Source: CAVTWJ01 sp963849485 (GTDB lineage: Bacteria > Oederibacteriota > Muellerivitia > Muellerivitales > Muellerivitaceae). From it: a DNA stretch of 43,058 nt. A program made the position numbers and the translations under genes. Shown in pieces: positions 23,735 to 33,900 of the stretch. The stretch is taken from the NCBI GenBank assembly GCA_963849485.1, contig CAWKIF010000163.1, positions 1 through 43,058 of the forward strand, read 5' to 3'. Under the pieces are notes generated by a model that saw only the letters and a program-made list of their open reading frames with translations, made no database searches and was not told where the DNA came from. Positions within the stretch are counted from its first letter, which is position 1. Each line of letters opens with the position of its first letter.

Positions 23735-24559
23735 TTACTTACGGCGTTTAACAATGAATTTTTCGGTTAATTTGTTCTGTCTCGTTTTATAACCCTTCGT
23801 GGGTTTGCCCCAGGGAGTTGTTGGATGCCGTCCTCCCGAACTCTTGCCTTCACCGCCGCCCATAGGATGACCATCCCCCGGACGGGTAACCACACCACGG
23901 GATTGGGGTCTTTCCCCCATCCAGCGCATGCGCCCGGCTTTTCCGATCGTAACATTGTTATGGTCTAAATTTCCTACTTGTCCTACCGAAGCCATGCAAT
24001 CCAAATGGATCAATCGCATTTCCCCGGACGGCAATTTAACCGTCGCAAATTCGCCTTCTTTAGCCATCAACTGAGCCACGGCTCCAGCTGAGCGAACCAA
24101 TTGGCCACCTTTGCCTGGACGCATTTCAATGTTATGAATCATCGACCCCAACGGGATATCCTTCAAGCGCATTGCGTGCCCAGGTTTCACGTCTGCACCT
24201 GGTCCAGAAAGTACCTGATCCCCGACCTTTAAACCCTCGGGAGCCAAAATATACCTCTTATTCCCGTCCAGATACTGAATCAAAGCAATTCGGGAGGATC
24301 GGTTCGGGTCGTATTCCAGTGAAACGACTTTTGCCGTCATCCCGGGTTTATCTCGTTTCAAATCGATCAACCTGAATTGTCGTTTATGCCCCGCGCCCCG
24401 ATGCCGGCTAGTGATCCGACCATAGATGTTTCTGCCTCCGGTTGATTTAAGGGGTTCCACGAGAGATTTTTCCGGAGCTTTTTTTGTCAGGTTTTCCCCG
24501 GTAATAAATGTCATTCCCCTGCGACCGGGAGAAGTGGGTTTATAGGCCTTAATCGCCAT
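23735..24559 (-). CDS. rplB: 50S ribosomal protein L2
   Basis: 274 residues, needed for peptidyl transfer and subunit joining. AIKAYKPTSPGRRGMTF opens it; GRNIYGRITSRHRGAGHKRQ and the C-terminal MGERPQSRGVVTRPGDGHPM region with its conserved histidine are present, then GGRHPTTPWGKPTKGYKTR. Full length; the frame is clean. Confidence 0.98.
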   Translation of the reverse strand: MAIKAYKPTSPGRRGMTFITGENLTKKAPEKSLVEPLKSTGGRNIYGRITSRHRGAGHKRQFRLIDLKRDKPGMTAKVVSLEYDPNRSSRIALIQYLDGNKRYILAPEGLKVGDQVLSGPGADVKPGHAMRLKDIPLGSMIHNIEMRPGKGGQLVRSAGAVAQLMAKEGEFATVKLPSGEMRLIHLDCMASVGQVGNLDHNNVTIGKAGRMRWMGERPQSRGVVTRPGDGHPMGGGEGKSSGGRHPTTPWGKPTKGYKTRQNKLTEKFIVKRRK

Positions 24560-24561
24560 GT

Positions 24562-24858
24562 TTACGCTCCCTCAAAAAATTCAAGTTTTTGACCAGGCTT
24601 GAGGGTCACCACCGCTTTTTTCCAACGGTAACCCTTCGAGAGGAAACGGCCAAAGCGGCGCACTTTTGCCGGGACATTCGTCGTGTTGACCTTCAAAACT
24701 TCCACCTTTTCCTTTTTAAAAATCAACTCAACTGCATTCTTAATTTCCTGTTTGGTCGCGTTGGAATGAACTTCGAAGGAATATTTCCCCTTTTCCTTCA
24801 TTTGCGTGCTGCGTTCCGTGACCAATGGACGAACTATGACATCATGAATATTTTTCAT
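24562..24858 (-). CDS. rplW: 50S ribosomal protein L23
   Basis: 98 residues: HDVIVRPLVTERSTQMKEKG, FEVHSNATKQEIKNAVELIF and VNTTNVPAKVRRFGRFLSKG. It is the docking site for trigger factor and SRP at the tunnel exit. The ATG at 24858 overlaps the rplD stop by four bases. Confidence 0.98.
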   Translation of the reverse strand: MKNIHDVIVRPLVTERSTQMKEKGKYSFEVHSNATKQEIKNAVELIFKKEKVEVLKVNTTNVPAKVRRFGRFLSKGYRWKKAVVTLKPGQKLEFFEGA

Positions 24859-25505
24859 AATGCCTTCTCCTTCAACTTCGAAGCGGTCGGCACTACCAAT
24901 TGTTTCAGCGTTTCTTGGGTTAGCACCAAAAATTCATGGTTAACAATCTCATAGGTGTTCAGGTTTTCCCGGAATATAACCTTAGTCTTCGGAAGGTTTC
25001 TAAAACTTTTGATGGTCGGTAAATGGTTTTGATCTAAAACCAAGAGGCATTTTTTACCTTCAAGACCCAAGCTATTCAAGAAGAGCCTCGCTTGTTTGGT
25101 CTTCGGAGTCTCAAATTGCATTTTCTCTACCACTAAGATCTTGCCTTGTTTTGCTTTATCCGAGAGAGATTCGGCTAATGCTTGACGCTTCATTTTTTTA
25201 GGAAGCGCCTTCGAGTAATCGCGGGGCTTGGGACCATGCGCGATACCTCCTCCGACAAATTGAACAGCCCGGATGGATCCTTGGCGTGCGTTTCCTGTTC
25301 CTTTTTGTTTAAAGGGCTTTTTTCCGCCACCGGAAACCTCTCCTTTACGCTTCGTTTTAACGGTACCGAGGCGTTGATTAGCGAGGTGGGTTGTAACGCT
25401 CCGCCACAGATGGTGCTCTCGGGGTTTCACACCGAAAAGTGATTCCGGAAGATCCACTTCACCCTTGGGTTGACCGCTCAGATCAAATAGATTTGTTTTA
25501 AGCAT
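24855..25505 (-). CDS. rplD: 50S ribosomal protein L4
   Basis: 216 residues. The extended loop reads KGEVSGGGKKPFKQKGTGNA and RQGSIRAVQFVGGGIAHGPK, then PRDYSKALPKKMKRQALAES. In E. coli L4 represses the S10 operon. The ATG at 25505 overlaps the rplC stop by eight bases. Confidence 0.98.
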   Translation of the reverse strand: MLKTNLFDLSGQPKGEVDLPESLFGVKPREHHLWRSVTTHLANQRLGTVKTKRKGEVSGGGKKPFKQKGTGNARQGSIRAVQFVGGGIAHGPKPRDYSKALPKKMKRQALAESLSDKAKQGKILVVEKMQFETPKTKQARLFLNSLGLEGKKCLLVLDQNHLPTIKSFRNLPKTKVIFRENLNTYEIVNHEFLVLTQETLKQLVVPTASKLKEKAL

Positions 25506-26159
25506 TTGCTTTCACCTTACTTTGCTTCTTCACGCTGGGACGGATTGAAACCAATCCCCCCTCTGCGCCAGGAACAGCCCCCTTCACAAAAAGGAGGTTA
25601 TTATCCGAATCCACTTTGATGACTTTTAAATTTAAAATGGTATTTTGATCCGTTCCCATGTGTCCCGGCATCCGTGATCCAGGATAAACACGCGAGGGAT
25701 CTGAAGAGGCCCCAATGCCACCCGGTGCCCGGTGAAACATACTTCCATGGGAACCCCTGCCCCCACGAAAACCATGACGTCGAACCGCCCCTTGAAAGCC
25801 CTTGCCTTTCGTGACACCCGTGACATCCACCCATTGGACATTCTTATAAATTTCAACGGTCAGCGCCTGACCTACTTGAAAAGGAGAAACATCTTGGACA
25901 CGAATTTCACGCAAAACCGATTTGGGAGTCGCCCCCGACTTTTTAAAATGGGCCTGAAGCGCCTTAGTGGTGTGCTTATCTTTCTTTTCGCCGTATCCTA
26001 ATTGGAGGGCGTTATACCCTTCTTTATCTTGGCTTTTTTCTGAATCACCACACAAGGCCCAATTTCCAAAACCGTGACATGGGTGGCTTTACCATTCTCT
26101 TCGAAGAAAGTCGTTTGTCCCAATTTCTTGCCAAGTAAGGGTTGTATATTCTCGCTCAT
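25498..26159 (-). CDS. rplC: 50S ribosomal protein L3 (one-base frameshift)
   Basis: Two frames join to a 220-residue L3: the N-terminal part (SENIQPLLGKKLGQTTFFEE, VTVLEIGPCVVIQKK) and the rest (DKEGYNALQLGYGEKKDKHT, ... RRHGFRGGRGSHGSMFHRAP). The break is at the run of six A (plus strand T, 26034-26039); one added A restores IQKKSQDKEGYNA. The start is ATG 26159 with AAGGA eight bases upstream. L3 is essential and only one copy is visible, so a sequence error is far likelier than a real frameshift. Confidence 0.93.
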
Positions 26160-26169
26160 GGTCATTTCC

Positions 26170-26488
26170 TTACAACTTGATCTCGACATCAACCCCAGCA
26201 GGTAGATCGAGTTTCATGAGTGAATCGATCGTTCTTTGATTGGGATTCACAATGTCGACCAAGCGTTTGTGTGTCCGAATCTCAAATTGTTCCCTTGACT
26301 TCTTGTCCACGTGCGGGACTTCGGAGAACCGTGTAGCGGTTGATTTCCGTCGGGAGGGGTACCGGCCCCAAAACAATAGCTCCCGTGCGCCTAACCGTTT
26401 CGATAATTTCGACCGTGGAACGGTCGAACAAACGATGATCATAGGCTTTCAATTTGATTCGGATTTTTTGACTCGTGGCCGTGGCCAT
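26170..26488 (-). CDS. rpsJ: 30S ribosomal protein S10 (one-base frameshift)
   Basis: Two overlapping frames join to 105 residues: QKIRIKLKAYDHRLFDRSTV ... GPVPLPTEINRYTVLRSP, then HVDKKSREQFEIRTHKRLVD. Removing one C of a CCC run (26315-26317) restores the family sequence RSPHVDKKS. S10 is also NusE in antitermination. It is the first gene of the S10 block, 32 bp after tuf. The break is probably an error. Confidence 0.93.
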
Positions 26489-26520
26489 TCTTCCCCTCGC
26501 CTTTTCTTAAATATTCGTTG

Positions 26521-27712
26521 TTATTCGAAGATCTCGGTGACGACGCCGGCGCCCACCGTGTGGCCGCCTTCCCGGATGGCGAACCGCAGTTCCTTCTCCA
26601 TCGCCACCGGCACGATCAGCTCGATTTCCATCGTGATGTTGTCCCCCGGCATGCACATCTCCGTGCCGCCCGGCAACTCCACGCTTCCCGTCACGTCCGT
26701 CGTCCGGAAGAAGAATTGCGGCTTGTAGCCTTTGAAAAACGGCGTGTGCCGTCCCCCTTCCTCCTTCGTCAATACGTACACTTCGCCCTTGAACTTCTTG
26801 TGCGGCGTGATCGACTTGGGCTTCGCCAAGACCTGGCCGCGCTCGATGTCCTTCTTTTCCACGCCCCTCAACAGGGCCCCGATGTTGTCTCCCGCTTGCG
26901 CGTCATCCAGCAGCTTCCGGAACATTTCCACGCCCGTCACCACCGTCTCGCGCGTCGGCTTGATTCCCACGATTTCCACCGTGTCCCCCACCTTCACCTT
27001 GCCCGCGCTCCACCCGGCCCGTCGCCACCGTCCCGCGGCCCGTGATCAGGAACACGTCCTCCACCGCCATCAAAAAGTCCTTGTCCACGTCCCTCTTCGG
27101 CTCCGGCACGTAGCTGTCCACCGCCTCGATCAGCTGGAGGATCGCCTTTTCCCCGATCTCGCTCGTGTCGCCTTCCAGCGCCTTCGTCGCCGACCCCTTG
27201 ATAATCGGGGTCTTGTCCCCGGGAAACCCGTACTTCGTCAGCAGGTCCCGGACTTCCACTTCCACCAGCTCCAGCAGTTCCTTATCGTCCACCATGTCGC
27301 ACTTGTTCAAAAACACCACGATGTAGGGCACTCCCACCTGGCGGGCCAAAAGAATATGTTCCCGCGTCTGGGGCATGGGGCCGTCCGCCGCCGATACCAC
27401 CAGGATCGCTCCGTCCATCTGCGCCGCGCCCGTCACCATGTTCTTGATATAGTCCGCGTGGCCCGGGCAGTCCACGTGCGCGTAATGCCGCTTGTCCGAC
27501 TGGTACTCCACGTGGCACGTATTGATCGTGACCCCGCGTTCCCTTTCCTCGGGCGCGTTGTCGATATCCGCGTATCCCTTCGCCGTCGCCAATCCTTTTT
27601 TCGCCAACACCGTCGTGATGGCCGCCGTCAAGGTGGTCTTCCCATGGTCGACGTGGCCGATCGTCCCGATATTCACATGCGGCTTCGAGCGTACGAATTT
27701 TTCCTTCGACAT
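26521..27712 (-). CDS. tuf: translation elongation factor Tu (one-base frameshift, GC-rich)
   Basis: Brings aminoacyl-tRNA to the ribosome with GTP. Corrected length is 396 residues. G1 GHVDHGKTTLTAA, G3 DCPGHADY, G4 NKCDM and the switch region RERGVTINTCHVEY are visible, and domain 3 ends GGHTVGAGVVTEIFE. The start is ATG 27712 with AGGAGG seven bases upstream. An extra G in a GGG run (27002-27004) splits the frame after GRVERG. Codon use stands out: third positions are overwhelmingly G or C, while the adjacent fusA, rpsJ and rplC are mixed. Only one tuf is seen here. Confidence 0.95.
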
Positions 27713-27728
27713 AGACAAACCTCCTCAT

Positions 27729-27744
27729 CCACCCTATAGGGTGG
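27729..27744. repeat. 16-bp perfect palindrome between fusA and tuf
   Basis: CCACCCTATAGGGTGG reads the same on both strands. It lies between the fusA stop (27753) and the tuf ribosome-binding site, in a gap of about 40 bases. As RNA it could form a hairpin just before the AGGAGG of tuf; as DNA it could be a protein site. No T-run follows. Confidence 0.6.
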
Positions 27745-27752
27745 TTTTAAAT

Positions 27753-29832
27753 TCAGCCCTTCACTTTTGCGATAATTTCCTGTTGAACCGACTTAGGCGT
27801 CTCTTCGTAATGGGCAAACTGCATGGTATAGGTCGCCCGACCTTGGGTCATGGAACGCAAATTTGTCGAATAACCGAACATTTCAGACAAGGGAACCTTG
27901 GAACGAATGGTTTGCATCGTTCCCCGCAATTCCATGCCTTCAATTTTGCCACGCTTCGATTGAAGATCGCCCATCACTGGACCCATAAAATCATCCGGCG
28001 TCACAACTTCCACATCCATTACAGGTTCCAAAATAATAGGGTCGGCTTTTTTCATCGCTTCTTTGAAAGCCATGGAAGCAGCGATTTTAAATGCCATTTC
28101 ATTGGAATCTACTTCATGGTAAGAACCATCAGTCAAGGTCACCTTGAAATCAACCACCGGATACCCAGCCAATACACCTGTATCCTTGGCTTCGTTAATT
28201 CCCTTTTCCACTGCGGGAATATATTCCCGAGGAACCGTCCCCCCTACGATCGCATTGACAAATTCAATGCCTTTGCCAGGCGGCTGAGGCTCCATGGTGA
28301 TATAAACATGGCCATATTGGCCCCGTCCACCGGTTTGACGGATGTATTTGCCTTCCGCCTCAACGGACTTACGAATCGTTTCCCGATAGGCCACCTGGGG
28401 CTTGCCCACATTTGCCTGGACATTGAATTCCCTCATCATGCGGTCCACGATGATTTCCAGATGGAGTTCGCCCATCCCAGCGATAATCGTCTGCCCCGTC
28501 TCCTCATCCGTCTTAACGCGGAAGGATGGGTCTTCCTCAGCCAACTTGCTCAAGGCCATTCCCATTTTTTCTTGGTCCGCTTTGGTCTTGGGCTCAATTG
28601 CAATGAAAATAACCGGGATCCGGAAAAACCATCCGTTCCAGGATAATTGGCTTTTCCTCTGAGCAAAGGGTATCCCCAGTCGTTATCGCCTTGATACCAA
28701 CCGTAGCCGCAATATCGCCCGCATGGACTTCTTTGATTTCCTCGCGCTTGTTGGCATGCATTTGCAAGAGCCGTCCCACGCGTTCCCGGCTTCCTTTGGT
28801 GGAGTTATAGACATAGGACCCCGTCGTCAAAGTCCCGGAATAGACCCTGAAATAAACTAGTTTTCCTACATGCGGGTCGGTCATGATCTTAAAAGCAAGC
28901 GCTGAAAACGGAGCCTCATCGCTTGTTTCCCGGTTTGTTTCCTCATTCGTATCTGCGTTGTGGCCCTTGACGGGAGGAATGTCAATCGGTGAGGGCAGAT
29001 AATTCACCACCGCGTCCAACAAAGGTTGGACACCCTTGTTTTTAAAGGCCGATCCGCAGAAAACGGGATTAAATTTGTTGGCGATTGTCCCTTTGCGGAT
29101 GCATCGGTCGATTTCCTCAGACGTCAACTCGTGACCATCAAGGTATTTTTGCATAATCTCATCATCATATTCAGCCACAGCCTCGACTAGCTCATGGCGG
29201 TATTTCTTGGCCTGCTCTAAGTATTCAGGAGGAATATCCTCTATTTCAAACTTTGCACCCAAAGAATCATCCAACCAACGATACCTCTTCATCTCCACGA
29301 GGTGGATGATTCCATCGAATTTGTCTTCCTCACCTACCGGCAGGGTTACTGCATGGGCATTGGCGTTCAAACGTTTGCGCATGGCTTCGATGGCCGCAAA
29401 ATAATCACCGCCTACACGGTCCATTTTGTTGACAAAGGCTATGCGGGGAACTCCGTAACGAGTGGCTTGGCGCCAAACAGTCTCGGATTGAGGTTCAACC
29501 CCTTCTACCGCGCCGAAAACACCGATAGCACCGTCCAAAACACGCAATGAACGCTCCACTTCAATTGTAAAATCCACGTGGCCCGGAGTATCAATGATAT
29601 TGATTCGATTGTTTTGCCAAAAGCAGGTGGTAGCGGCAGAGGTGATGGTAATGCCCCGCTCTTGCTCTTGGGCCATCCAATCCATCGTGGCCGTGCCGTC
29701 ATGGACTTCTCCGATCTTGTGGGTCCGTCCCGTGTAATAAAGGATGCGTTCAGTCAAGGTCGTCTTGCCGGCATCAATGTGAGCCATAATCCCGATGTTT
29801 CGGGTTTTAGCTAGTGGAATTTGTCGTGACAA
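27753..29832 (-). CDS. fusA: translation elongation factor G (one-base frameshift)
   Basis: GTPase that drives translocation and ribosome recycling. Corrected length is 692 residues. G1 AHIDAGKTTLTERIL, switch QEQERGITITSAAT, G3 DTPGHVDFT, G4 NKMDR; domain IV has the GRGQYGHVYITMEP stretch. The frame breaks in domain II at a CCC run (28615-28617); deleting one C restores MVFPDPVIFIAIEPKTKADQ. Both flanking frames fit perfectly, so this is likely an error. It lies between rpsG and tuf. Confidence 0.95.
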
Positions 29833-29847
29833 TGTATTACCTCAAAA

Positions 29848-30318
29848 TTACCAGCGATAATGTGCAAAAGCTTGGTTCGCCTCGGCCATTTTGTGAGTGT
29901 CTTCCTTCTTCTTTATGGCCGTTCCTTGATTTTTAAAGGCATCCGTAAATTCAGCAGCCAATTTTTCAGCGACCGTCTTTTCTTTTCGAGCCCTAGCCGC
30001 CGTTAAGATCCAGCGAATAGCCAATGAGGTGCGCCGTTCAGGACGAATTTCGACCGGTACTTGGTAGGTGGCTCCTCCCACTCGGCGGGACTTGACTTCC
30101 AGAACGGGTTTGACGTTATCAATAGCCGTCTTGAACACATTCAGAGCTCCCTCGCCATGCTTTTGCCCTAAAACATCCATCGCACCGTAAAAACTTCGGG
30201 CCGCCACCATTTTTTGGCCGTGATACATCATGGAATTGATGAATTTGGTCACCAGCTTATTGTTATACCGGGAGTCAGCTTCGACTTCCCTTTTGGCGGC
30301 AACTTTTCGGCGGGGCAT
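29848..30318 (-). CDS. rpsG: 30S ribosomal protein S7
   Basis: 156 residues: PRRKVAAKREVEADSRYNNK, then KFINSMMYHGQKMVAARSFY and GGATYQVPVEIRPERRTSLA; it ends MAEANQAFAHYRW. It starts assembly of the 30S head and in E. coli represses the str operon. Gap of 9 bp to rpsL; 15 bp to fusA. Confidence 0.98.
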   Translation of the reverse strand: MPRRKVAAKREVEADSRYNNKLVTKFINSMMYHGQKMVAARSFYGAMDVLGQKHGEGALNVFKTAIDNVKPVLEVKSRRVGGATYQVPVEIRPERRTSLAIRWILTAARARKEKTVAEKLAAEFTDAFKNQGTAIKKKEDTHKMAEANQAFAHYRW

Positions 30319-30327
30319 TTTATCTCC

Positions 30328-30726
30328 TTATATTTTGGCTGGCTTTGCAGCCGCGTCTTTCGGGCGTTTCATCCCATATTTAGAGCGACCCTGTTTACGA
30401 TCAGCAACCCCAGCGGAGTCTAATGTTCCGCGAACGATATGGTATCGAACTCCGGGCAGGTCCTTAACGCGGCCCCCCCGGATTAAAACAATAGAATGTT
30501 CCTGGAGGTTGTGTCCTACTCCAGGGATATAACAGGTAACTTCCATGCCGTTTGTCAACCTCACACGGGCGATTTTGCGAAGGGCCGAATTAGGTTTCTT
30601 GGGGGTCATGGTCGCCACCTTGACGCAAACACCCCGTTTCTGGGGACAGGCTTTTAAGGCAGGGGATTTGGTTTTATGCCTGCTTTTTTCACGTCCAAAT
30701 CGGACCAATTGATTGAGGGTCGGCAA
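30328..30726 (-). CDS. rpsL: 30S ribosomal protein S12 (TTG start)
   Basis: 132 residues, decoding-centre protein. PTLNQLVRFGREKSRHKTKS opens it; TPKKPNSALRKIARVRLTNG and the PGVGHNLQEHSIVLIRGGRV loop are intact, as is KDLPGVRYHIVRGTLD. The start codon is TTG at 30726 with GGAGG about six bases upstream; no ATG is available. The C-terminal tail (KRPKDAAAKPAKI) is longer than usual. Confidence 0.97.
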   Translation of the reverse strand: MPTLNQLVRFGREKSRHKTKSPALKACPQKRGVCVKVATMTPKKPNSALRKIARVRLTNGMEVTCYIPGVGHNLQEHSIVLIRGGRVKDLPGVRYHIVRGTLDSAGVADRKQGRSKYGMKRPKDAAAKPAKI

Positions 30727-30752
30727 ATCTTCCTCCAGGTAGCTCTTAAAAA

Positions 30753-30790
30753 CAAAAAAGGCAAAGACAGTGAGCTCCGCCTTTGCCTAA
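30753..30790 (-). terminator. intrinsic terminator between rpoC and rpsL
   Basis: Minus strand: AGGCAAAG (30788-30781) and CTTTGCCT (30766-30759) form an 8-bp stem around a 14-nt loop, followed by TTTTTTG. It ends transcription after rpoBC, only about 25 bases before the rpsL ribosome site. Since no promoter fits between it and rpsL, it may act as a partial terminator or attenuator in the rpsL leader. Confidence 0.75.
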
Positions 30791-30809
30791 TGGTTAATAA
30801 CGAAACTTT

Positions 30810-30826
30810 CCGGGAAAATTTCCCGG
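30810..30826. repeat. inverted repeat in the rpoC-rpsL leader
   Basis: CCGGGAAA, one A, TTTCCCGG: perfect 8-bp arms around a single base. It lies upstream of the terminator, in a 230-bp gap that also has a TTTGAAA...TTTCAAA pair at about 30,860-30,890. Together they give three hairpins in a row before rpsL. Seen directly; function unknown. Confidence 0.55.
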
Positions 30827-30956
30827 GTGAATCGCCAAGCAAAGCCCTCCTCTTGCTCACCATTTGAAAAAGCCCATCGGCCCTTTCAAAGGAGGATTTT
30901 CTTCACTTTTCAGCCAATAAGCTGTTCAAACGCGGACGGGTAAGATACCTAAAGGC

Positions 30957-33900
30957 TTAGGGCTGGTCAAGGCTTTTTTTATCTGAAAGCTCTATTTCGC
31001 CCTTGAAATCCCCTTCATCCAAGATAATCTCCGATGCGGGAGGTGCTGAGGTGATTCCCACCGGCAACGCTTCCTCGGGCTCATCCACCGTGATCGTTAA
31101 GGTTTTATAACTGGGGCTGCCCGTTCCCGCTGGAATGAGATGACCCATGATGACGTTTTCTTTAAGACCCCTCAGGTCATCAACTTTTCCCGAAACGGCG
31201 GCTTCAGTCAAAACCTTGGTGGTTTCCTGAAAACTCGCGGCAGAAATAAAACTTTCAGTCCCAAGGGAAGCCTTCGTGATCCCCAACAGGATGGGTCTAG
31301 CTGTCGCCGGCTTTTGGTCCTTATCCGACACCCTGTCGTTTTCTTTCTTAAACCTGGCTTTATCTACCTGTTGCTTGGGCAAGAATTCGGTGTCACCCGG
31401 ATCTTGTATGACCACTTTTCGCATCATTTGACGAACGATAACTTCAATATGCTTATCGTTAATGCGAACACCCTGTAGCCGATAAACTTCTTGGACTTTC
31501 GAGAGCAAGTATTCCTGAACCGCCGCCTCACCCTGAACTTCCAGGATGTCGTGCGGGTCCACCGCTCCATCAGTCAAGGCATCCCCGGCACGAACAAAAT
31601 CCCCCTCATGGGTATTCATATGTTTACCGTAAGGAATAGCGTATTCTTCTTCGACCGTTTTCTTTCCTTCCGTGTTGCTCAATATAATGCGCTGGTAACC
31701 CTTAGAGGCGGTCCCATAAGTGACAGTACCGCTAATCTTCGCTATTACCGCGTTATTTTTAGGCCGACGGGCCTCAAAAAGTTCCGCCACCCTCGGCAGA
31801 CCGCCAGTGATGTCACGGGTCTTTGAAATTTCCCGCGGAATCTTCGCCAGAACATCCCCAGCCATGATTTTATCCCCATCTATCACGTTGATGAGAGAAC
31901 CAGTGGGAAGACGATAGCTTTTGATCGCTTCGCCCGTTTCGGGATTGAGAATCAGACAGCGAGGAGAGAGGTTTTCATCTTTGTATTCCATCACCGCGCG
32001 TTCCATCAAACCTGTCGATTCATCAATTTCCTCACGAACCGTCACGCCCCGGATAACGTCTTGCAGCTTAATAGTCCCGCCCACTTCAGTGAAAATAGGA
32101 ACCTTATAAAGATCCCAATGGGCCAACAGCTGCCCGTCTTTTACTGTTCCGTCCTCTTTAACTTTCAGGGTGGAACCGAAGGGAACCACAAAGTTTTCCA
32201 TGGCCCGGCCCTTTTCGTCATATACGGAAATTTCACCGTTACGATTCAGAACGATATATTCCTTGTTGCGGTTCTCCACAAGTTTAAGATTATGGAACCG
32301 CACCCGACCGTTCTTGGTCGATTCGATCTTGGATTGTTCCAAAGCGCGACTAGCCGCGCCCCCGACGTGGAAGGTCCGAAGGGTCAACTGGGTACCAGGC
32401 TCCCCGATGGATTGGGCGGCGATGATTCCCACAGCTTCCCCGATCTGAACGAGGCGGCCGTTCGCCATGTTGACGCCATAACATTTCGCGCAAACACCCC
32501 GCTCCAACTCACAGGTCAAAACAGATCGCACCCGGATCTGCTCAATACCCGCTTCTTCCAGTTTCTCGCCAATATCCTCGGTGATGACCTGTCCGGATTT
32601 CACGATGACTTCGCTCGTGAGAAGATTAGCCACGTTATCAACCGCGATGCGGCCCGCAATGCGGTCCTTCAAGGGCTCGATAACTTCGATGCCTTCTTTG
32701 ATAGCCCCCACCCGAATTCCATTGACCGTTCCGCAATCCTCGGCGTTGATGATGACTTCCTGAGCCACGTCGACCAACCGGCGGGTCAAGTACCCCGCAT
32801 CCGCCGTTTTCAAGGCGGTGTCCGCCAAACCCTTACGGGCGCCATGGGTGGAAATGAAATACTCCAGCACCGTCAGACCCTCACGGAAATTGGCCGTAAT
32901 AGGCGACTCGATAATCTCGCCGATCGATCCAGTGATTTTCTGGAGGGGCTTGGCCATCAAACCCCGCATACCAGCCAGCTGACGGATCTGCATTTTGGAA
33001 CCACGGGCTCCGGAATCAGCCATCATGTAGATCGGGTTGAAACCGTGGATATCTTTTTTAAGGTTTTCAAACATGACCTCTGCGATTTCATCCGTGGTAT
33101 GGGTCCAAATATCGATAACCTTATTGTAACGCTCTCCAGCGGTGATGATCCCCTTCTTGTATTGGTTCTCGATCTCAGCCACTTCACGGTAGGAACGCTT
33201 CAATATCTCAGGCTTATCCTTTGGAATTTTCATGTCGTCAATGGAAACCGTAATTCCAGCCCGGGTGGCATACTTGAAGCCAACATCCTTGATGTCATCC
33301 AAAAGTTTGACCGTAACATCTTGTCCCAATTTTTCGTAGGACAAGGCCACGAAGTCGCCCAATTCCTTTTTGGTCATCACACGGTTCACGTAGGGCAAAC
33401 CCTTTGGAATGATCTGGTTAAAAAGAACCCGGCCCACCGTCGTATCGATCAGCTTGCCGTTGGAACGAACCTTGATCTTGGCGTGAATGCCTATCTTTTT
33501 CTCTTCAAAGGAAATAATCACTTCCTGGGGATTTGAAAAGATCTTACCCTCTCCCAAATCACCGGGCTTTTCCTTAGTGAGGTAATAAGATCCCAAGACG
33601 ATATCTTGCGTTGGCGTAACAATTGGTCGACCGTTCGAAGTTGAGTTGATGTTATTCGTGGAAAGCATCAGGAAACGAGCTTCCATCTGCGCTTCGCTGG
33701 ACAAAGGCACATGTACCGCCATCTGATCCCCATCAAAATCCGCGTTAAAGGCGGTACAAACCAAGGGATGGATTTGAATCGCCCGCCCCTCAATGAGAAC
33801 CGGCTGGAATGCTTGGATCCCCTGGCGATGTAGGGTTGGGGCGCGATTCAAAAGAACATGATGGTCCCGTATAACCTCCGCCAAAATATCCCAAACCTCT

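Noticed and set aside
26034..26039. Programmed frameshifting in rplC at the A6 run
   Set aside because: Five other essential genes nearby show the same kind of break in both directions, so a sequence-quality cause is simpler.
26518..27739. Long plus-strand frames opposite tuf
   Set aside because: The tuf gene has a very high G/C share at third positions, which removes stops on the other strand. The translations are Arg/His-rich shadows.
30654..30863. A 69-codon minus-strand frame running into rpsL, as a possible leader peptide
   Set aside because: It overlaps rpsL in another frame, includes the terminator, and shows no codon pattern that would sense an amino acid.
32061..33536. A 491-codon plus-strand frame
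   Set aside because: It is antisense to rpoC, whose minus-strand frame contains the catalytic NADFDGD loop and zinc site.
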